A stretch of 44,757 nt of DNA from Amarobacter sp035326025 (GTDB lineage Bacteria > Chloroflexota > Dehalococcoidia > Tepidiformales > Tepidiformaceae), in assembly GCA_035326025.1 (NCBI GenBank), contig DAOKYT010000017.1, positions 1 through 44,757 on the forward strand, read 5' to 3'. The notes under the pieces are model-generated. The model searched no databases. It worked only from the letters and a program-made list of their open reading frames with translations, and was not told where the DNA came from. Position numbers and translations under genes: made by a program. Position 1 is the first letter of the stretch; the number at the start of each line of letters is the position of its first letter. Shown here one piece after another: positions 40,629 through 44,757 of this stretch.

Positions 40629-40634
40629 TACACT
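40629..40634 (+). promoter_or_regulatory. -10 box TACACT of the his operon
   Basis: TACACT ends 9 nt before the hisH ATG; this gives a leaderless or near-leaderless transcript. No attenuator or His-rich leader peptide is seen. Confidence 0.5.
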
Positions 40635-40643
40635 CGCTTTCCT

Positions 40644-41306
40644 ATGAGCTCGAATCCCGTAATCGTCGTCGACTACGATGCGGGCAATCTGCGTAGCGTT
40701 GCCCGGGCCCTCGAACACGTTGGCGCATCCCCGGTGGTCTCGGCCGATCCGTCCGACATCGACACCGCCGGGGCCGTGGTGCTCCCGGGTGTGGGCGCGG
40801 CCGAAGACACGATGTTCAAGCTGCGCGAACGGAGCCTGGTGGAACCGCTGCTCGAATACATCGCGTCGGGCCGGCCCTTCCTTGGCGTGTGCATGGGCCT
40901 CCATGCGCTTCTCGAACGCTCGGAAGAGGGCGGCGGCCAGGACTGCCTCGGTGTGCTTCCCGGGATGGCTCGGCGCTTCACCCCCTCCCCCGGGATGAAG
41001 GTTCCACACATGGGCTGGAATACCGTGGAGTGGCTTCGGCCCCACCCGATCAGCGACGGTATCCCTTCCGGCTCCTACTTCTACTTCGTCCACAGCTACT
41101 ACCCGGCGATTGCGGATGACGCGTTCGCGCTGGGTGCGACCGAGTACGGCGTGACCTTCCCGAGTGTGCTTGCGAGTGGCTACCTTGTAGCCACGCAGTT
41201 CCACCCGGAAAAGTCCGGCCGCCTCGGCCTCCGCCTCTACGAGAACTTTGTTAGCTGGGCCCGTTCCGGCGAACCGGTGCCGGTCACCGCCACAGCCGCC
41301 CGATGA
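40644..41306 (+). CDS. hisH: Imidazole glycerol phosphate synthase, glutaminase subunit HisH
   Basis: 220 residues. Class I glutamine amidotransferase: nucleophile Cys in 'PFLGVCMGLHALLERSEE', His and Glu in 'VATQFHPEKSG', with 'VIVVDYDAGNLRSVARAL' and 'VLPGVGAAEDTM' at the N-terminus. It supplies ammonia to HisF. It overlaps hisA by 4 nt (ATGA). Confidence 0.97.
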   Translation: MSSNPVIVVDYDAGNLRSVARALEHVGASPVVSADPSDIDTAGAVVLPGVGAAEDTMFKLRERSLVEPLLEYIASGRPFLGVCMGLHALLERSEEGGGQDCLGVLPGMARRFTPSPGMKVPHMGWNTVEWLRPHPISDGIPSGSYFYFVHSYYPAIADDAFALGATEYGVTFPSVLASGYLVATQFHPEKSGRLGLRLYENFVSWARSGEPVPVTATAAR

Positions 41307-42028
41307 CCTTTGAGGTCATCCCCGCGATTGACCTGCGCGGCGGCCGCTGCGTCCGACTGCTCCAGGGCGATTACGCCCGCGAAACAGCGTACTCGGACGA
41401 CCCGGTCGCCGTTGCGCGCCAGTGGGCCGGCCTCGGCGCGCCACGCCTCCACGTTGTCGACCTCGACGGTGCCCGTGACGGCGCGCCCCGCAACCAGGAG
41501 GTGATGGCCGCGATCTGCCGGTCGGTAGACATCCCGGTTGAGGTATCTGGCGGTATCCGCACGCTCGGGGCCATCGCGGCGGCGCTTGCCTACGGCGCCG
41601 GGAGGGTCCAGCTCGGCAGCGTCGCCGTCAAGGATCCCGCGCTCACCCGGGAGGCCATCTCCCGCTTCGGCGAGGCCATCGTCGTCTCCATCGACGCCAG
41701 GGACGGTGAAGTCCGCACGGATGGGTGGCTACACGGTAGCAACATCCGGGCCATCGACCTCGCCCGCGAGCTTGCGGCGGCCGGCGTTGCACGGCTGATG
41801 TTCACCGACATCGGTCGCGATGGCATGCTCACGGAGCCCAATTTCGCTGCCTACCGCGAACTCGTCGAGGCGCTTCCCTGCCCGGTCGTCGCTTCCGGTG
41901 GCGTCTCCCGCGTCGAACACCTCGTCCGCCTGGCCCGGCTTGGCTGCGAGGGCGCCATCGTCGGCAAGTCGCTCTACGAAGGTGCGTTCACGCTGCCCGA
42001 GGCGCTTACTGCGGTGGCTACGCTGTAG
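41303..42028 (+). CDS. hisA: ProFAR isomerase HisA
   Basis: 241 residues, TIM barrel. Catalytic Asp in 'VIPAIDLRGGRCVRLLQGDY' and second Asp in 'VVSIDARDGEVRTDGW', plus phosphate-binding 'VEVSGGIRTL' and 'VVASGGVSR'. It isomerises N'-formimino-AICAR ribonucleotide to the ribulosyl form. The 'LMFTDIGRDGM' block fits HisA; a PriA-type dual role (also TrpF) cannot be excluded from sequence alone. Confidence 0.96.
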   Translation: MTFEVIPAIDLRGGRCVRLLQGDYARETAYSDDPVAVARQWAGLGAPRLHVVDLDGARDGAPRNQEVMAAICRSVDIPVEVSGGIRTLGAIAAALAYGAGRVQLGSVAVKDPALTREAISRFGEAIVVSIDARDGEVRTDGWLHGSNIRAIDLARELAAAGVARLMFTDIGRDGMLTEPNFAAYRELVEALPCPVVASGGVSRVEHLVRLARLGCEGAIVGKSLYEGAFTLPEALTAVATL

Positions 42029-42063
42029 CCACACTCCCCCGATCGACATTCCGCGACCCACGC

Positions 42064-42077
42064 TCGACAATCGACAA
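42064..42077 (+). repeat. Short heptamer repeat before hisF
   Basis: TCGACAA occurs twice in tandem, ending at 42077; related heptads (CGACATT and others) precede it in phase. The second copy abuts the hisF GTG. GACAAT in the first copy could also act as a -10 box. Confidence 0.5.
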
Positions 42078-42078
42078 T

Positions 42079-42861
42079 GTGCTGACTCGCCGCATCATCC
42101 CCTGCTTCGATGTCGACCGCGGGCGCGTGGTGAAGGGCGTCTCGTTCGTCGAACTGCGCGATGCCGGCGACCCCGTCGAGCTTGCTCGGCTCTACGAGGC
42201 CGAAGGCGCCGACGAGCTCGTCTTCCTCGACATTACCGCCTCCGCCGACGACCGCGCGACCACCTACGACATGGTCGCCGCGACCGCCGGCCAGGTGTTC
42301 ATCCCATTCACCGTCGGCGGCGGCATCCGCACCCCGATCGATATGAAGATCATGCTGGAGCTCGGCGCCGAGAAGGTGAGCATCAACACGGCCGCCATCC
42401 AGAACCCGGACCTCATTAACGAGGGCGCCTACCGGTTCGGCAGCCAGTGCATCGTCGTCGCCATCGATGCGCGCCGTATCCCGGGCGAGCCCGGCCGCTG
42501 GGAGGTATTCACCCATGGGGGCCGTAATCCCACCGGCCTCGACGCGGTTGAGTGGGCCGTCGAGGCCGTTTCGCGGGGGGCGGGGGAGCTCCTGGTCACG
42601 AGCATGGACACCGACGGCCACCAGCAGGGCTACGACAATGCCCTGCTCCGGGCCATGAGCAACGCGGTCAGCGTCCCGCTGATCGCCTCCGGCGGAGCAG
42701 GCGGGCCGCGGCACATGGCCGAAGCGCTGACCATTGGTGGCGCCGATGCCGTTCTGGCGGCCAGCATCTTCCATTTCGGCACCTACACGATCGCAGAGGT
42801 GAAGTCCTACCTGGCCGAACGCGGGATTCCCATCCGGCCAGTCGACCAGGCATCTGCTTGA
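42079..42861 (+). CDS. hisF: Imidazole glycerol phosphate synthase, cyclase subunit HisF
   Basis: 260 residues, GTG start 50 nt after hisA. TIM barrel with catalytic Asp in 'RRIIPCFDVDRGRVVKGVSF' and 'CIVVAIDARRI', phosphate sites 'FTVGGGIRTPIDM' and 'LIASGGAGGPRHM', plus 'EVFTHGGRNPTGLDAVEWA'. It makes imidazole glycerol phosphate and AICAR using ammonia from HisH. Confidence 0.97.
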   Translation: MLTRRIIPCFDVDRGRVVKGVSFVELRDAGDPVELARLYEAEGADELVFLDITASADDRATTYDMVAATAGQVFIPFTVGGGIRTPIDMKIMLELGAEKVSINTAAIQNPDLINEGAYRFGSQCIVVAIDARRIPGEPGRWEVFTHGGRNPTGLDAVEWAVEAVSRGAGELLVTSMDTDGHQQGYDNALLRAMSNAVSVPLIASGGAGGPRHMAEALTIGGADAVLAASIFHFGTYTIAEVKSYLAERGIPIRPVDQASA

Positions 42862-42893
42862 GCCCCGCTCGCGGCGGGCCCGAGGGAGTCTCC

Positions 42894-43238
42894 ATGTCCG
42901 AAGCCAGCACCCTCTCATTCGACGCCGCCGGCCTGATCCCGGCCGTCGTCCAGGACGCTGATACGCGTGAAGTCCTGGTGCTCGCATGGATGAATGCCGA
43001 GTCGATCGCCCGTACGTACCAGACCGGCAGGGTCACCTTCTGGAGCCGCAGCCGCAACGAGCTCTGGGAAAAGGGCGCCACCAGCGGCAATGTCCTCCAC
43101 CTCGATCGCATCTACAAGAACTGCGAGGCGAACTCCCTGCTCGTGCTGGCCCGCCCCACCGGTCCCGCCTGCCACACCGGCAACACGAGCTGTTACTACC
43201 GGCCACTCGACCTCGCCGCCGATCTCCCCGGGGACTGA
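42894..43238 (+). CDS. hisI: Phosphoribosyl-AMP cyclohydrolase HisI
   Basis: 114 residues from the ATG 7 nt after GAGGGAG. The PRA-CH core is intact: 'VLVLAWMNAESIARTYQTGR', 'TFWSRSRNELWEKGATSGN' and the metal-binding 'NCEANSLLVLARP' with 'ACHTGNTSCYY'. It opens the purine ring of PR-AMP. The HisE pyrophosphohydrolase domain is absent, so hisE must be encoded elsewhere. Confidence 0.97.
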   Translation: MSEASTLSFDAAGLIPAVVQDADTREVLVLAWMNAESIARTYQTGRVTFWSRSRNELWEKGATSGNVLHLDRIYKNCEANSLLVLARPTGPACHTGNTSCYYRPLDLAADLPGD

Positions 43239-43242
43239 AACG

Positions 43243-43485
43243 ATGGAGCTCTTCCCGGTCGATGGGCCCTCACCGGGCCGCCTCGCCGTTTGCCCACGGC
43301 CCCGGAGCGCCCCCTGGCTCGAAGACGACATGGCGGCGCTTCGCCGCGCCGGCCCTCACCCGCCCGTCTTGGCCCTCACCCCGGGGGAGGCGGCGTGGGC
43401 TCGTGTCGCTGCGGGCGCGGCCTCTGGGACGCCGGGCCAGCGGCGCCGGGTCGAACGGTTCTTCATGCCGCGGCGCCAGTGCTAG
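43243..43485 (+). pseudogene. Truncated tyrosine-phosphatase-like gene
   Basis: 80 residues, ATG 4 nt after the hisI stop. 'ELFPVDGPSPGRLAVCPRPR' and 'WLEDDMAALRRAGPHPPVLA' with 'LTPGEAA' match the N-terminal part of dual-specificity/tyrosine phosphatase-like proteins of the type 'F.VD.P.PGRLAI.PRPRG.DWLEDE…SLL…E'. The phosphatase signature HCxxGxxR, expected about 80 residues later, is missing: the frame ends in 'RRRVERFFMPRRQC' at TAG, inside the uvrA palindrome. It is probably a 3'-deleted remnant at the end of the his operon. Confidence 0.5.
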
Positions 43486-43504
43486 AACACTCGTTCTAGC
43501 ACTG
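43477..43504. promoter_or_regulatory. Candidate SOS (LexA) box / perfect palindrome before uvrA
   Basis: CAGTGCTAGAAC-ACTC-GTTCTAGCACTG, perfect 12-bp arms around 4 nt. The core GAAC-N4-GTTC equals the centre of the Bacillus/actinobacterial LexA box (CGAAC-N4-GTTCG). TATGCT (43506-43511) lies 17 nt after TAGAAC (43483-43488), so a repressor here would cover the promoter. It could also act as a terminator hairpin for the his operon. Confidence 0.55.
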
Positions 43505-43588
43505 CTATGCTCGAAGCCGCAGCCGGCGAACCCCGCTACACTCAGATTTCCGTCTCACCGGCAATCGAACCTCGGAATCGGTCACGTT

Positions 43589-44757
43589 ATGCCCCTCGAC
43601 CACATCCTCGTCCGCGGCGCCCGCGAGCATAACCTCAAGAACATCGATGTCCGCATTCCCCGCGACCGGCTCGTCGTGATCACCGGGCTCTCTGGCTCCG
43701 GCAAATCCTCGCTCGCCTTCGATACCATCTACGCCGAAGGGCAGCGACGCTACGTCGAGTCGCTCTCCGCCTACGCGCGCCAGTTCCTGGGGCTCATGGA
43801 GAAGCCCGACGTCGACCACATCGACGGTCTTTCCCCCGCCATCTCCATCGACCAGAAGTCCACCTCGAACAACCCCCGTTCGACCGTCGGCACTGTCACG
43901 GAGATCTATGACTACATGCGCTTGCTCTGGGCGCGCGCGGGCCGGCCCCATTGTCCCACCTGCGGCCGCCCCATCGAACGCCAGACGGTCCAGCAAATCG
44001 TGGACGCCACGCTCGCCTACCCTCCGGGCTCGCGCCTCCTGCTCCTTGCTCCCGTCGCCCGGGCCAGGAAGGGCGAGCACGCCGGCATCTTCGACGAGGC
44101 GCGGCGCGCCGGCTTCGTCCGCGTGCGCATCGATGGCGAAGTTCGCGACCTCGATGAGGAGATCGTCCTCGACAAGAAAAAGCGGCACGACATCGACGTT
44201 GTCGTCGACCGCCTCGTGGTGCCACAGCCCGGCGAGGATTCCACGGCGACGAGCCGGATCGCCGACTCGGTGGAACAGGCACTGAAGGTGGGGCAGGGCA
44301 CCATGCTCGTCGCCTACGCGGGCGGCGCCCGCACCGGACCCGAGCCCGAGGCCGAGCGCATCTTCTCCGAGCACTTCGCCTGCCCTTACGACGGCACGTC
44401 GATCGGCGAAATCGAACCTCGCACCTTCAGTTTCAACAGCCCCCATGGCGCCTGTCCGAAGTGCACCGGCCTCGGCGTCGAGATGCAGATCGACCCGGCC
44501 CTCGTCATCCCGGATCGGACGAAGTCGCTGGCCGGGGGCGCGATCGAACCATGGTCCAAATCGCCGAGCGTCGCCGGCTGGTACATGCGCCAGCTCGAAG
44601 CCGTGGCCGAAGACCAGGGCTTCAGCATCAACCAGCCCGTGAACGAGCTCACCCCGGACCAACTCCATGCCGTTCTTCACGGCACCGGCGACCGTCTCCT
44701 TCGCCTCCGATTCACCAACCAGTACGGCCGCACCCAGACGTACGACACGAAGTACGA
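43589..44757 (+). CDS. uvrA: Excinuclease ABC subunit A (UvrA), N-terminal part
   Basis: The first 389 residues are visible; the gene runs off the window. UvrA recognises DNA damage with UvrB. Seen: 'LVRGAREHNLKNIDVRIP', Walker A 'VITGLSGSGKSSLAFDTIY', 'AEGQRRYVESLSAYARQFL', 'DGLSPAISIDQKSTSNNPRS' with 'TVGTVTEIYDYMRLL', then zinc motifs 'CPTCGRPI' and later 'CPKCTGLG'. The start ATG lacks a Shine-Dalgarno. The candidate SOS box is about 85 nt upstream, so damage control is plausible; uvrC is at 18-20 kb. Confidence 0.97.
   Translation, partial: MPLDHILVRGAREHNLKNIDVRIPRDRLVVITGLSGSGKSSLAFDTIYAEGQRRYVESLSAYARQFLGLMEKPDVDHIDGLSPAISIDQKSTSNNPRSTVGTVTEIYDYMRLLWARAGRPHCPTCGRPIERQTVQQIVDATLAYPPGSRLLLLAPVARARKGEHAGIFDEARRAGFVRVRIDGEVRDLDEEIVLDKKKRHDIDVVVDRLVVPQPGEDSTATSRIADSVEQALKVGQGTMLVAYAGGARTGPEPEAERIFSEHFACPYDGTSIGEIEPRTFSFNSPHGACPKCTGLGVEMQIDPALVIPDRTKSLAGGAIEPWSKSPSVAGWYMRQLEAVAEDQGFSINQPVNELTPDQLHAVLHGTGDRLLRLRFTNQYGRTQTYDTKY

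Noticed and set aside
1..44757. CRISPR arrays, tRNA/rRNA genes, riboswitches, prophage
   Set aside because: No regularly spaced repeats, cloverleaf genes, recognisable aptamers or phage structural genes were seen by eye; a covariance-model scan would be needed to exclude small RNAs.

Overview
This 44.8 kb, high-GC window is a compact bacterial chromosome segment with about 46 supportable protein genes. No tRNA, rRNA, CRISPR array or prophage was seen. The most likely host is a rod-shaped, flagellated member of the Chloroflexota, perhaps a Dehalococcoidia/Tepidiformales-like lineage. That assignment is inference from protein flavour (lipoproteins with Pro/Thr-rich linkers, Uma2 family, RecG with a long N-terminal extension, class III CoA-transferases, actinobacterial-type SOS box) and not from a marker phylogeny.

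Layout. 1-5.8 kb: the 3' end of a flagellin gene, then late flagellar genes (flaG-like, fliD, fliS, fliT-like), a sortase, flgM and an orphan winged-helix regulator. 5.8-10.3 kb: an oligopeptide-binding lipoprotein, a pterin dehydratase, and a minus-strand redox cluster (nitroreductase, selenoprotein SelW-like, alpha/beta hydrolase, four-cluster ferredoxin). 10.5-14 kb: exported hypothetical, peptidase remnant and a CaiB-type CoA-transferase pair. 14.3-23.8 kb: secreted LysM and M28 lipoproteins, SGNH hydrolase, uvrC, Uma2, a Tat lipoprotein deacylase, a stand-alone CZB zinc sensor, and a hydrolase/phosphoribosyltransferase pair. 23.9-32.7 kb: enoyl-CoA hydratase, a selenocysteine peroxiredoxin, malic enzyme, rpe, degV-recG, radA. 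32.7-38.3 kb: minus-strand shape operon mreB-mreC-mreD-mrdA-rodA, interrupted by a MITE-like element. 38.4-44.8 kb: ligA, hisH-hisA-hisF-hisI, a phosphatase remnant and the 5' part of uvrA.

Main observations. (1) Three sites with an identical TCAAGATC box, an 11-nt spacer and a CGA-containing -10 box look like sigma-28 (FliA) promoters. They stand before flaG-fliD, before the sortase-flgM pair and, 17 kb away, before the CZB gene, so a sortase appears to be wired into the flagellar regulon. (2) Two genes read through an in-frame UGA at the catalytic position (CVPU in a SelW-like protein, FTGGU in a peroxiredoxin), each with a hairpin whose GG lies at the same distance (+23/+24) after UGA; the organism therefore probably makes selenocysteine. 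(3) About ten genes have a TANNNT -10 box only 6-9 nt before the start codon, indicating many leaderless mRNAs. (4) A perfect 12-bp palindrome with a GAAC-N4-GTTC core precedes uvrA and fits an SOS box. (5) There are several decayed genes, a CTAG-flanked MITE whose target duplication supplies the mreD stop codon, and short heptamer tandem repeats, one inside a CoA-transferase gene.
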